Assembly: GCA_034769895.1 (NCBI GenBank)
Contig: CM068367.1
Coordinates: 114,677,573-114,741,572 of the forward strand
From: Magicicada septendecula
Taxonomy: Eukaryota > Arthropoda > Insecta > Hemiptera > Cicadidae
DNA length: 64,000 nucleotides
Direction: 5' to 3'
The position numbers were made by a program, and so were the translations under genes. Shown here one piece after another: positions 1-11,307 of the stretch; the stretch's first letter is position 1, and the number at the start of each line of letters is the position of its first letter. The notes under the pieces are model-generated. The model saw nothing but the letters and a program-made list of their open reading frames with translations. It was not told the DNA's origin and did not search any database.

Positions 1-407
1 TTAAGAGGACAAGGTTTTCTAGCGCATGTATGAAACTGTTCTGATAATCATTCTTGAAGCAGATGAGATTGCTCCCTCCGGCATTTAAACCAGATGGGAA
101 GCATAGTTTCTCGTACTTTTGAAGTATGATAAGTGCGACAGATGTGGTAATGAAGACGGCCCTACGGGCAGGAATATGTGTTGGGTCATTCAACGACAAG
201 GCTTTGTCTTTAGGAATAAGTAACTAGTTATTTTAATGATAATACGCTTTCATCTTCTTCTATCGAAGCACTGTAGTTCTAAGTACACGTTGAGTTACGC
301 CTGTGTTTTCCTCGATTCATTCCGACAGGCTCTCGAATTCTGGCCCTGTGCTTCCAAAATCCTCCTTCACTTCCTCCATCCATCATCTTCTCTGTGTTTC
401 TATCCGC
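1..407. other. unannotated AT-rich DNA
   Basis: No gene, RNA or repeat boundary can be supported here. The minus-strand translation around 336-440 has a few residues reminiscent of a LINE tail (a WMEEVKEDFG-like stretch), but it is too short and stop-interrupted to call. Confidence 0.3.
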
Positions 408-640
408 ATCACTCCTCCCCCCGTTGCATTATTTAAGGTTCTCTTTGCTTACCTTACTACTGATTCTTTGGTCTGTTCTGGTCTTACCAGAGATTTACTA
501 GCTTCGTTTTAATCATTTTGGAGAATATTTTTTACTCTAGATGCTTGACTTGTACGGTTCTATAGGTTGCAATAAAGTCGAAACAGGTTTAACAAGAACA
601 GTTTCATTTTTTCATTTTTTTTTTTTTTTTTTTTGTTTAG
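408..640. repeat. diverged dispersed repeat, copy A
   Basis: This stretch aligns by eye with 1016-1310 in the same orientation. Shared blocks, in order, are a GTTCTCTTTG start, TCTTTGGT, AGATTTAC followed by AGCTT, an ATCATTTT block, and GGTTTAACAAGAA just before a T-rich tract. Copy A ends in a pure T run at about 612-634. A T run on this strand would be the A tail of a minus-strand retroposon, so a LINE 3' untranslated region is one possible source. No coding sequence is visible. Confidence 0.5.
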
Positions 641-726
641 CTTACTTTTATGCAATATCTTTCTACTGCTATATCCTTTTGAAAGATTAAAAAATAGATC
701 AATAAACCATTCGTGTGCCTCTGTGC

Positions 727-782
727 TTCTCGCAGATCATTATTCCGCGATCTCCACGGTCTTCCGCTTTTTCGTTCTTCCG
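727..782. repeat. short dispersed repeat block, copy 1
   Basis: A block with core CATTATTCCGCGATCTC followed by CGGTCTTCCGCT recurs at 12272-12327 in the same orientation, with only a few substitutions and one small indel. Both copies lie downstream of a T-rich stretch, so they probably belong to one repeat family whose other parts have diverged. Confidence 0.55.
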
Positions 783-1015
783 AGAAATATTCGACAACTA
801 TACGTGCTATGCACTACAGCATGGATAACATTTACATTTGATTAGGAGACACCCTGTCTTTTAACGCCTGATTGTGCGTCGCTGATTGTTGTCAACCAGC
901 GATCATGAGATATGTTATGTCATACCAGGATGTTTTGTTTTGTAATCATTTACAGTGACCACTAAACACACCTGACCTCTATTTTACGTTTCAATTGAAT
1001 ATCTCTTTATTATTC

Positions 1016-1310
1016 AACGTTCTCTTTGATTATCTTAATATTGAGTCTTTGGTTAGTCCTGGCCAGGTCAAAGATTTACAAGCTTTATTTTAACCATTCT
1101 GACGATCATTTTATACTATAGGTGCTTGAGGTTTTCTACGGTACTCTCAGTTTCCAGCACCTAAAGACCATTTTGCTAATTTATTATCTTATCTGGGTTA
1201 CACTATACCCAGATGAATTAAGCCGAGAAAGGTTTAACAAGAAAATGCTTTATTTTATTTTGTTTTACTTAGCTTGCTCCGTGCAGTATCTTTTTACTGT
1301 TCCACGGCAG
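1016..1310. repeat. diverged dispersed repeat, copy B
   Basis: Same-orientation counterpart of 408-640. It carries the same ordered blocks (GTTCTCTTTG, TCTTTGGT, AGATTTAC, GGTTTAACAAGAA) but has about 50 extra bases in the middle and no long pure T run. The distance between copies is roughly 600 bp, which fits either a local duplication or two insertions of one family. Confidence 0.5.
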
Positions 1311-2639
1311 TCTAGATTATGTTTAAAAACACAGGAACACGTTAGACAGACTAATTAACAACAGCGAACACCGCCTTTGTAAAATTTCTGCACCTGCGAC
1401 ACGGGCCCGTAATTTAGACTCAAGTATCCGTATAATCCCAGTAAAGCGAATTTAATGGGCAACCGTTTCTTCGTATTCGTAATTTGATGTTACGATGTAA
1501 TTAATGTGATGAAGACGTACGCGTGCGTGTGCGTAGTAGCTGGTTCCAAGCTCCTCCTCTCGGCGGATAAACTGCGTACGACTGGAAGTAAGTGAACTAC
1601 TGAATTACGAAAGCGTTACTATTTTCTTAATGCTCTTCACTCCCACCTCATCTGATTCTTGCATATGTTACATGTTCACCCAGTTCAGTTCACCCCCTTT
1701 GCCCCAATTATTCGCGCTGTTATGAATATTGATTTAAGCTGCTGCTCTCGTTTTACCCTAATTTCGTTTAAGCCGCTACCCCATTTGCTACAATTAAGCT
1801 ATTAATAACCCTTTTAGTTGTAGACTAAACAGTCCTGAATAACAAATTAGTGTAGGAGGACTTACATGGATGAATTAATTCTATATAAATTTTAGTGGGT
1901 AAACAGATTATTTATATTAGTTGTAAGCGTTTCGTTAAAATATAACACGTAAGTTTCCAAAACTTTTCCAAAGAGGTTTCGACTAGTTTTTAAAACGTGG
2001 TTCGACGTTACCACTAAGCAATTTAAATTCGGACTGTAGTTTCCCAAGTTCGAAACACAACGTGTGTTCACGAAACATTTGATCACGGGTAATGGGTTTA
2101 TAGTAGTAGTAGTATAGTAGTAGGTCATAATCATAAATTTCAATAATATTTGCCACTTGCCGTCATTGTCTTTATCGGGGTTTTCCACCAATTTTCCTGG
2201 AATCCAAGACTATTCCTTCTGTCCACTAGTCTTTCAGGACACGTTATATCAACTCAACAAATTTGTTATGGAATTCTAAGTTCGGCCAGTCGCTGCCGTC
2301 TTTTTGTAACAGATACACGCAACAAAGTTGTAGTTTTAATCCTACTTGTGATTGAGAGGGATTACATCATCATAATCCTAATGGTCTTTTAATGTAGTAA
2401 GATTTGACAATACACTATGAAGGCTGTATGCATAAGTGACGATGGATGCTACTAAAATAGCATTATAAAAGACATAGTGATGATAAACGTCTGTTGCTAG
2501 TGTCATATCACAGTAAACACGATTGTCCGACACGATAGTTTGATTCGATTTTCCCTTCAAGCCAGCTGGTTTAGTTTCACTCCAATCGTTCACCATTTCA
2601 AATCTCGGTCTTAATTATAAATAATTAACGAAACTAAAT
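1311..2639. other. unannotated AT-rich DNA
   Basis: No coding region or RNA gene can be supported. A short GTA-rich run lies near 2103-2122. The open frames here are short and lack recognisable motifs. Confidence 0.3.
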
Positions 2640-2935
2640 TTAATGTCTCCTTCTACTTTTCCACTTCAAGGTATAGGCTTACAGCCTGTTCAGCTTTCAG
2701 TGAAGCCATCTCTTCCTTGATCTACATATATCTCGTCTTCTTTGAGGTTTGTATGGTATTACTTGTTTAGGTAGTCTCATATCTTCCATTGTCTCGATAT
2801 GCTGCCTCCATTTTATTTGTCCTTCCCTAATTCTGCTAACCATATAATATACATTTAGCTCAGTTTTTATATCTTCATTTCGTATTTGATCTCTAAGGGT
2901 GTGTAACCCCTCTTTCCTTTTTATGCTGTATAAAA
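2640..2935 (-). pseudogene. LINE ORF2 C-terminal relic
   Basis: Decayed 3' coding end of a non-LTR retrotransposon, read on the minus strand. One frame stays open for about 65 codons and shows the ordered signature of this protein class: RNEDIKTELNVYYM, then KWRQHIETMEDMRLPKQ, then YKPQRRRDI and RKRWLH before a stop. In intact relatives this region follows the reverse transcriptase domain, and insect annotation pipelines often label it endonuclease-reverse transcriptase or craniofacial development protein 2-like. There is no reverse transcriptase upstream (above 2935), so the copy is truncated there. It ends just before the SINE-containing block. The family type is well supported by the motif order; the exact clade is not determined. 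Confidence 0.75.
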
Positions 2936-3256
2936 AAAAACTTTTTTTTATTTATTTATTTTTTTTTTGAAAGAGAAGCCACTAGTTATTTAAAACTAGG
3001 CGAGAGCCTAGAGAAGCCAAAAATGCGCTGGGTCCAGTATGACGGGACTTGCAATTAAACTCAGCTGTTAATTAACAATAACATTCTTTTTATTGTTGCC
3101 CCCATAATTCGTTACATGGAAATATCCCACAAATCACATAATTATCACATGGCAATCAGCAATAAACCACAAAATACATAATAAATAAATAGTGTTCACA
3201 TGTCCTTAATTGTGTCAATAGACAATATCTATATATCTATATATACATATATATAT
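2936..3256. other. A/T-rich spacer with a small hairpin
   Basis: Contains A and T runs at about 2931-2968 and a perfect 6-bp hairpin at 2996-3011 (CTAGGC, loop GAGA, GCCTAG). The stretch ends in a TA-rich run at 3225-3258, into which the SINE inserted. No coding signal is seen. Confidence 0.35.
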
Positions 3257-3267
3257 ATCAAGCAACA
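3257..3267. repeat. SINE target-site duplication, left
   Basis: ATCAAGCAACA, identical to 3549-3559, immediately before the SINE's tRNA-like head. Confidence 0.85.
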
Positions 3268-3548
3268 AGAGCGGTCGTGGCGTAGTGGCTAGCGTGTGGC
3301 GCTGCTACGCTGTCGGCGCGGGTTCAATTCCCGCCGGGGGCCATCTGATTTAGATACGACCGTTCCCCCTCGCAAGGCAATGGCAAACCAGCGAGAGGTA
3401 TCCTGCTTAGTATAAACCTTCCCCAACTATGCCGTTCGGATCCGGCGTTAAACTGTAGGTCCCATATACCTGTGAGAGACTCAGTACCACACGCACCACG
3501 GGTATATGCGGGGAGGGTACTAACCAGTCGAAAGGCTGAAGGACTACG
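3268..3548 (+). mobile_element. complete tRNA-derived SINE with target-site duplication
   Basis: The 5' part resembles a tRNA gene. An A-box-like TGGCGTAGTGGC lies near 3289 and a B-box match GGTTCAATTCC lies near 3322, together forming an internal RNA polymerase III promoter. A tRNA-unrelated body follows, including AAGGCAATGGCAAACCAGC and a tail ending GAAAGGCTGAAGG. The element is bounded by an exact 11-bp direct repeat, ATCAAGCAACA, at 3257-3267 and 3549-3559, which is the expected target-site duplication of LINE-mobilised retroposition. There is no poly(A) tail, so it probably depended on a LINE that recognises its 3' end. A truncated, inverted relative lies at 11011-11194. Confidence 0.88.
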
Positions 3549-3559
3549 ATCAAGCAACA
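3549..3559. repeat. SINE target-site duplication, right
   Basis: ATCAAGCAACA, identical to 3257-3267, directly after the SINE tail. Confidence 0.85.
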
Positions 3560-4037
3560 TTCCGTAAATTATATAAATTTTCCCCCCTTGTTACTAACAC
3601 TTAACATTGACATCACATACAGAAACATAAAGACACATACTCATAATTATATACACATATTATAGACACCTAATACCCTTATAATACCCATGTTCGACCT
3701 GACCGACAGGCAGTGTTCTGCAAAGCCCCAAGACCGGCAATCATAAATGTTCAACTTCCAGTCACAATAATTTATTAACTTCCATTAATTTAAATAATTA
3801 AAAATCCCAAAAAGGATGATAATGATTAACAAGCATACAGATAGGCCGGACTGCCCATAGAAATTGATACATCTGATAATTGGCCCATCATGAGCATATG
3901 AAAATCTTTAAGTTTCTTGCACAGTAAATAAGTGGGAAAACCCCTCATCACCTGAGTTTAAGCAATTGCTATTATTTTCTAAAATGTTAACTATGTGTTA
4001 CAAATCCCAATGGATACATGTATCAGTATATGATTTT

Positions 4038-4100
4038 ACAAGGTCAAAAATTAATCAGTGTATGCCTTTACAAGGTCAAAAATTAATCAATATATGCCCA
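4038..4100. repeat. two-copy 32-bp tandem repeat
   Basis: ACAAGGTCAAAAATTAATCA occurs at 4038 and again 32 bp later at 4070, followed in both copies by a similar TATGCC stretch. The surrounding 3560-4750 block is A-rich and holds no coding signal. Confidence 0.8.
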
Positions 4101-7100
4101 CAAATCATAAAATTTCCTTTCTAGATGTGAAATTTCCCTAGCAGATGTGGAAGCGCGCCAGCATGTACCCGACCATATGTGACAGGAATCAAACCTGCCT
4201 GAAACTGAATGAACATGTGCCTGACAAAAACTATGTCCCTTTTACCCCCAGAAAACAGCCTGAAAAACGAAACCCCCAGCCCTTACATGTTAAACCGAAA
4301 TGAAATAAAAATGTAAACACGTTCTGAACCAGCCGGAACAGAACCCCTAACATGTGACTTAAATTTTATACTGAATAGTGTAATGACTCTAAGGCTCTTG
4401 TATATACATACATCAAAAAAATATTTGAGAGTAAAAAAAAACTCTGGCACGCTCCCCCAGTGCAGCACACAATTACAACCATAGTACTTAGATTTATGGA
4501 GTTAAATTATTAAAGTCACATGATGTTCATAATGAATGTTCAGCTGACACACCCCAGAGCAGACTGTCTAGCAGCGTGGGCACATGGTTTCAAAAGAAAA
4601 TAAATTTATAATTCAGGTGAACAGCAGGCCCGGCCAAACAAAATAAAAAGAGTTCATATCACCTTAATCGTGAGCATGTGATGCATCTTGTGGTTGTTCA
4701 ACAGACTCCCTCTTCCGAACAGGTGTGTGTGTGATGGCTCATGGCTGCTGAAGGTGTAATTACATCAGCCTAGACCAGAATCTCCGACTAGGACGAGAAC
4801 CCGGGAAGTCTCGTAAATTTAGCTTGCCATTAGTGTAGAAGAAACAAACTACGCAATACTGTCTGTTCGGGTCTGAGAGTCTGTTGATTCGATGCGAGCC
4901 GGAACGGAACTGCCTTAAGCAGTTACAATGCAACAAACAGCAAAACTCGCCAATAGATGGCGCGCGCTGTTTCAACAGTGCCATCCCAATATCGCGGCTC
5001 AATGACGTTAATATACGAGTTTACAAATTTTATAATACCTTCGATCGCCGGGTTAGGCAAACACCGGCACAGGTGCAACCTTTGGTTTAAATGTATTATA
5101 GATGAAGAAAAAAAGAATTCACTAGTCAAAGAAAGTAGAGAGAGGTTTGCTATCAGCAAGTTCATATCAGTCAACATACGTCATCCTCAGGAAGCTGTAC
5201 GTTTGTTTTCTTAATTGTGGCAACAGTACGAAAAATGAAAAGTTTAGGAATAAGTTCATAAATATAAGAGGCGGGAGAATTATGGGCGAGTCCAAAAGCT
5301 ATGAAAGGCGTGCGTGATTGTCGTAAGAAAATAATAATTTTGAACTATCCAATTTAAAACCAAAAAGAATCGGTTCCTTGAAAAACCTTGTGTACGTTAA
5401 TTATATAGATAAAATATGAGTTATATTGTAAGAGTTAAGCATAATTTAAATACGTAATTATCGACACACATTAGATCAATGCGTATGGCCAGAAATGCGG
5501 TTCAACTCCCGTGCGCGTCATAAAATCAAGGTATGTTTTTCAGGCTCCAGCTCGTTTTCCAGTAGAACGTAACACGTGAGGTAACATGCTGGAACAATAT
5601 TGGGCGGCTCACACAAAGTACACAAAGGCTACGCTACCTTTTCACGCAAAACGACTCACATAAAGCAGGCTACCCTACCTAACTGTTTAACTACTTTAGA
5701 GGTATAAAATCCACCCATTACCATTGTTTCAATAGTGTAATTTAAAGTTAGAAAATATATAAACAATTACGGTTATGGGAAATAAAATAAAGCGAGTTGA
5801 AATCTTATATACTGCCTTAATGAGTTGTTAGGTGTGTTAACTTTACGATATCAATTAAATAGTTTACAGTTTGTAAATACTAATGTAAACCCTCTTTTAA
5901 ACCAAGTAAAGTTAAAATTTATTTTATACCTGCTAAACTACCATTCTTTAGCCATGAACTTTCACTTTCACTGGCCACGGAAAAATTAACTCCTATAAAG
6001 ATGTGTTCATTTATACGTACAAATACTGAAACTATTTCTTGGCAAGATCGGGTTACTAGTAGTTACAAATAACGCATTTTGTCCGCTTTTACAAACAGAC
6101 GCAGATTTTACGTACTAGCAGCTTGCGAAATTAAATCACGATTAAGGTTATAGTTCCTGACACTTTATTTTAGTTACATTAAATTACGTACAGTATTGAG
6201 TGATTAAAATAATTTTCTAAATTCTTTGGAATGCTTTAAAGTAGTCTTAAAAAAAAGTTAAATTAATGTCTCGGTTTCACGATTGTTGTATCAACGTTAT
6301 GTAACCAAACGGGTCGACAAAAACTCAACAGACTAATAGACAGTGGCAGTTGTAACATTCTGACGCAATTATAAAAACATATGTTACATAAGGTCACACG
6401 GTGCAGAGCACACAATGCTGGGCTGTCAGCTCTTCTGCTGTGTTGAATAATCATTAATTAAAAATAAAATTTGAAGCTAGAACGTATATGTTTGAACAAA
6501 CGAGCGTGCAAAGGCATGTGCACGCGATGCATGGCTCGCTGCTAGTTTATTCATTACTCGCTAGTTTTTACTTGCCGTTTTATAGCTCAACACAAAAACA
6601 ACATACAAATCGTACCGGTAACACCAGGCGATCTACTGCAGTAGATAATGCAATGAAGGGATCATTTCACCGTGAAGGACTTTCACCATCATTTGGTATT
6701 TTCGAGTTACTAAAATTACGTAACGACCGTCAAAACATCAACAATCGTCCGACTCGATACTATATGAGCTTATAAATTATAAAATAAAAATAAATAGCCT
6801 TATCAGTTGGATACTTTTTGTTACTACGAAAAGAAATACAATTTATCTCAGTCTTGACGAAAAGCCGTACAATATGGCAAATGATTGTCGTATTCTTATC
6901 TTTTATTTCCCAAACTTAAAGCTAGTCACATGATTTAGATTCTTATTTGTCTTAAGATCCCTAAAGTTTAACACAGCTCTTCAAAAATAAGAACGTAACT
7001 TTACCCTCTCTTACGAATAAATAGTAAAAATTATGTATACATTTAAAAAAAAAAGTTTAAGTAAAAGTGCACATACATGCGTTGCCAGATAATTACATTA

Positions 7101-8380
7101 TGCAAAAGGTAAAAGTCATTTTTAATAAATATGCACAACCCGAGGATGCGAAAAGTGATAGCAAACGTTTGATAACAATAATGGAAGCTATAATACACAA
7201 GTAAGATTAAAATAAAATTAACATAAGCTGTAAGATTAAAACCTTTAAATAAAATACTAATAAACAGTGGAGAGTCATTGCTAGAAATTGTCGATCGAAT
7301 AAGATCAAATTTATCTGCCTTTTCAAATACCCTACGAGTTTTGTAGTGAAGAATAACAAACTGTAAAGAAACGTTTCTAATCGATGTGTATTTCTTGAAA
7401 CGCCTCACGTATCCAATGCACAAACAATGAAATGACAATGGTACAAACAGCGGTCTACTGAAGAAGTATGGGAAGCGCTGAGCTACCAAAAACAATGCCA
7501 GATAAAAACAATTAAATATAAGTAAAATAAAGTTAAAATAGATTATGTTACTTATAAAGTGAAGAAAGTTCATAGCATCTCTGTAGACTAGAAGAAGCGG
7601 ATGGTTACGAAATTATAGGACAAGCTGCATAAGGAGGCAACAAAAATGGCCATTTCCCAAACAAAGCCTATGGGATAGGCAAACACCATGGAGCTATTCA
7701 GTCTGCGGGGTGTGCAGAACATCGGGAATGACGTGATATTGAAGTTTCCAATATTTTATAGGTTTCTTCAACTGCGATTATTATCCAGAAAGCGTTAGAT
7801 TCAAATCGCAAACGCGGAGGGGTATAGTAAGTAGCTTACTAGAAAGAGAAGTGGTAAAGAAGTGTAGTCAGTTTTGGATTTGCGATTTAGTGCGCGTTAT
7901 CGGAGTTGTAACTTGTGGTCTAATGTAAATTGATTATTTGAATTACTGTGTGCGGACATTTGTAATTGGATGAAATTTATTGTTTTTCAAGGTATCGTGT
8001 ATCGGGCAAATGTAAACTTGGATTGTATACACGCTCTTTAAACTGTCATTGAAGTTCTAAGTAACAATTTATTTGTGTTCAGTTATTTAATTTCCATTGT
8101 TCCACAAGTATTTATGACGATATGTACGATCGCCGTAACAGAAGGAATGATGTGGTTAGGTACTGTGATAAAATAAACTGAACAAATATTCTAAGAGTCG
8201 TAAAATGATTTGTACGATCTTAGTAATTTCGAAGGCGTAGAGAACATTCCAGATTTATTTACGCTAATCTACTTTATAAATCCCTATTTATTAAGCGTCT
8301 TAATTAAACAGTAAACAGGGTTAAGGAGGCTTAAAATTTGTTGCTTATTACGTTTTACAAGACACAGCTGACGACCGGAG
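4101..8380. other. long stretch with no supported gene
   Basis: No exon, RNA gene or intact mobile element can be supported. A lone B-box-like GGTTCAACTCC lies at 5499-5509 without a matching A box, perhaps a scrap of a tRNA-derived repeat. A 176-codon minus-strand frame at 7043-7573 is very rich in Phe, Tyr, Ile and Leu. It lies on a T-rich strand where stops are rare, has no recognisable motif, and is treated as chance. Confidence 0.35.
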
Positions 8381-8383
8381 GAA

Positions 8384-8458
8384 TGACGTCTTCAATAAAA
8401 TGTTCGTTTGTTTCGTATGCCGTCATTCAATGACGTCAGACTTATTTCCAATGACGTC
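8384..8458. promoter_or_regulatory. cluster of three CRE/ATF-like sites
   Basis: Three AATGACGTC motifs occur within 76 bp, with TGACGTC at 8384-8390, 8431-8438 (the full palindrome TGACGTCA) and 8452-8458. The last two start 21 bp apart, about two helical turns. TGACGTCA is the established binding site of CREB/ATF bZIP factors. No gene start can be assigned next to it, so a regulatory role is inferred only. Confidence 0.35.
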
Positions 8459-8459
8459 G

Positions 8460-9524
8460 ACCCAGAGCCTATCAAGTCCGTATTTCACCTGTAATCAAGT
8501 TTCCGTAGAACCCTTATGATTTATTGATTAAAGGAAAAATGGTTTCAAGTTTACGCGTTTTTCTTAGCAAGAGAGTTTTGCTTTCGTTTAATTCAAGGAA
8601 AACATCGATTATTGTGGTGTGTGATTATTGTTCTAGTTGAATTTACTTGTTCGTTCAGTAAGTATGATGTTCGCTGTCTATTATAATTTATAGAAACTTT
8701 TTTTAACGATTTTCAGTTGGTAAACAATTTGTTTCTAAATATATGGTCTGAAGAACCATTTTGTATAAATAAATAACAATTGGTTTCGTAATTAGAGACT
8801 GTGTTATTGCGTTCATCGATGCAGTCACTGTGAATTCATTCGTGTTACTTTTATATTTGCGATGGAATTTTCAGCGACGTTGCCTACGAAGAGACATTAC
8901 TACGCAGAATAAGGTTTTTATTGAGGCGTATTTTAATTTGATTGAAAACTCTCTTGAATTCTTCAGTTGATTCTGGATTTTTATGAGATTTGTTGATTAT
9001 TTAATATGTAGGTACGTTTTAGTTAAATACAAAGCTTAAATTTATTAGCTAAGATTTTACTGAATCTCGTAGTACAAGATCATCTTTACATCATAGCGTT
9101 AAGACCGTCGGTCGCATGTATTGCCGTGTTAACTGAATATCTGACACCAGACGAAATCGTCAACTACAATTTTAATTCCAGTTAACCATGGAAGGCTATG
9201 GATTCGTCTGGCTGATAATTTTGTGCCCTCCACTCTTACCATTTGGAAAATTGTGGCAATCTCCTCGCTAGCTTCAGTTGCCCTCGAGAGAGGCCCGATA
9301 GTACATCGGAAGTGCGTTTGTGTGTTTTGCGTTTTAACAATGAAAATGTTTATAAAGACGTGTCGCAATTTGCGGCCGATCGCTGGTGCGTGATCGAAAA
9401 CGGGAACCGGTGAGTTTCCATATAAACTACTTCTTTGTTGTCAATAACGTAGTACACATATAAAACTTCGCTTATGAATGCGACTACATTTAACTTATAA
9501 TCTGTACATTGGTAAGTGAAGAAT
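8460..9524. other. unannotated stretch with one GC-richer block
   Basis: A GC-richer block at about 9140-9340 has an open minus-strand frame without recognisable motifs. It resembles dispersed-repeat sequence more than an exon, but no second copy is visible in this window. Confidence 0.25.
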
Positions 9525-9578
9525 GAATTCATTGATTGGTGAATGAAAAGTGAATTCATTGATTGGTGAATGAACATA
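9525..9578. repeat. two-copy 27-bp tandem repeat
   Basis: GAATTCATTGATTGGTGAAT occurs at 9525 and again at 9552, a perfect core with 27-bp spacing. Confidence 0.9.
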
Positions 9579-9677
9579 AATATATATATTTTTTAGATTT
9601 ATTGAAACATTTTCAATGCCCTTCTCTGTGCATTGCATTTGTGCAATGCCTGTAAATTTTTCATAACGTCAAGTGCG

Positions 9678-9703
9678 TCGTCTCGCAGACGAAACATTAG
9701 CTT
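9678..9703. repeat. direct repeat flanking piggyBac relic, left
   Basis: The block TCGTCTCGCAGACGAAAC continues into a TTAGCTT stretch, and recurs at 10772-10797 with three substitutions in the same orientation. It contains a small inverted repeat, CGTCT-CGC-AGACG. Confidence 0.7.
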
Positions 9704-9954
9704 ATAAGTTAGTTTTTCGACACGAATCGTTACAAACTTTTAACACAATATTTTTCATTTTATAATTTATTTTCATGTTTATTTTTGTATATTGTAAAAG
9801 AGAAAGAATTTTAAAGAGATGTAAATATTTGTGCATTTATTTTTATCATAGTACGTTGATTATGTGTGAGGATTTGCAGAAACAAGAGCAAAAACGTTTG
9901 CAGTAGGCCTATCCCACTAAAAGTGATATTTTACAATATCTGAAAGCATAAACT

Positions 9955-10650
9955 GACGAAAATGACCACCGATGGGACCATACGCCATGACAAGCCTGAA
10001 ATACCTACTTAAATGAAACACGCTGGTGAGAGGGCAGCTGGAACATTAATATTCTCTTTTGATGGGCACAAAACTATGGTATTTTGCAGGACGAAAAAAA
10101 GTTGTCTTAATAATATACACATGCCATGAAGACATGGCATCGACAAATCAAAGCTATCTTAATAATATCCACAAATTAATGATGGCGACAGTAAAAAACC
10201 CGAAAGTATTGAATATTACAACGCCACTAAAGGTGCTGTGACAGTTTGGACCAAATGTGCAATCAGAAGCAAAAAACAAGAAGCCTTTGTGCGTGTTTAC
10301 GGAATGATAAACATCATATTAGTGACCAGTTATGTAATTTATGTGATCAACGCTGTAGAAAATGGGAGAAAGCCAGTTTATAGACGAGGTTTTGCTAAAA
10401 ACATTAATTGCGAACTAGTACGACCATTGCTACAGCGCCGAGTTAAAGTGACAAATCTGAGTCGCCCTCTTCGCCAGTCCGTTGTTGATATACTTGGTGT
10501 CACAGTCTCTACACCTCAGAGCGACATTCAAGAACCTCAAGGAAGGAAAATATGTGCATGTTGTCCAGCGAAGAAAAGACGAATGGCAAAATACTTTTGC
10601 GGCCAATGTACCAAGGCAATGTATGGAGAACATCAAGGAAAGTAGTGTTT
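9955..10650 (+). pseudogene. decayed piggyBac-type transposase (C-terminal half)
   Basis: Several frames, when pieced together, show the ordered landmarks of the C-terminal half of piggyBac (DDE_Tnp_1_7) transposases. A GTIRHDKPEIP-like block near 9970 matches the family's GT-(10)-EIP segment. It is followed by KKVVLIIYTCHEDM (10097-10138), then a YYNATKGAV-like block near 10215 where the family has its YN-K-GVD motif, and finally a Cys-rich tail (CACCPAKKRRMAKYFCGQC to EH) ending near 10645. Stops and frame changes between these blocks, and a Val in place of the conserved Asp after the YN block, show it is dead. The N-terminal half is not recognisable. Terminal inverted repeats and TTAA duplications could not be identified with confidence. 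Confidence 0.72.
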
Positions 10651-10771
10651 TCAATATACAAAGCAAATATAAGCCTTAAAAAATATGTTAACCATTACAA
10701 ATTTCCATTATTAATATAATGAAAGACATTTTGAACATAACAAATACGTTTATTTAATTAAAAACTACCCA

Positions 10772-10797
10772 TCGTCTCACAGGCGAAACGTTAGCTT
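10772..10797. repeat. direct repeat flanking piggyBac relic, right
   Basis: Same-orientation match to 9678-9703 (TCGTCTCACAGGCGAAAC, then GTTAGCTT), lying 1094 bp downstream. Confidence 0.7.
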
Positions 10798-11010
10798 TAA
10801 CGTTTCTTATAGACATGTTAGCTTTCTAGGGTTAAAAATAAACAGTCATTCATAAACAACAACTCATCAAGCTTATGACTGATCAACACACAGTATAGGA
10901 ATGTAACAAATAATAAGCGTCATCTTGCTACAATGTTACACTAAGTATTTACGCAATGATCGCTTTACATAAACCGCAAGTCACATTAACTACAACTCAT
11001 ATTATTATTG

Positions 11011-11194
11011 GGTCCTTCAGTCTTTCGACTGGTTTCTACCTTCCCTGCATATACCCGTGGTGCGTGTGTTACGGAGTCTCTCACAGGTATATGGGACCTA
11101 CAGTTTAACGGCATATTTGGAGATGGGATCCGAACGGCATATTTGGAGAGGGTATATTTGGCAGGATACCTCTCGCTGATTTGTCATCGCCTTG
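11011..11194 (-). mobile_element. 5'-truncated SINE, second copy
   Basis: Inverted relative of the SINE at 3268-3548. It retains the tail (reverse complement starts CCTTCAGTCTTTCGACTGG), the CTCTCACAGGTATATGGGAC block and the GGATACCTCTCGCTG block, then stops at the segment matching CAAGGCAATGG. The tRNA-like head is missing. It also carries a small internal duplication absent from the other copy: CGGCATATTTGGAGA at about 11109 and 11135. Truncation at the 5' end is what incomplete reverse transcription produces. Confidence 0.85.
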
Positions 11195-11307
11195 ACAACT
11201 CATATAGCCTAGGCAAGGCTATTGGTTTGGCAACTCATATAACGCACTATAATTTCGCAGGTCCATACTGGACCTGGCCGGCCGCTAGCCGCTTGTGCTT
11301 AGAGCTA

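Noticed and set aside
3268..3342. Functional tRNA gene
   Set aside because: The A and B boxes are present, but the sequence is the head of a SINE with a 281-bp body and target duplication, and it does not fold into a clean cloverleaf by eye.
5499..5509. Second SINE or tRNA from a B-box match
   Set aside because: There is no A box at the right distance and no similarity to the SINE body. An 11-bp match alone is not enough.
7043..7573. 176-codon minus-strand frame rich in Phe, Tyr, Ile and Leu
   Set aside because: It looks membrane-like, so a chemoreceptor relic was considered, but no conserved chemoreceptor motif is seen and the sense strand is T-rich and A-poor, which removes most stop codons by composition alone.
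9129..9368. Host exon on the minus strand
   Set aside because: The frame is open for 79 codons but has no recognisable domain or splice-site pair, and the composition resembles repeat sequence.
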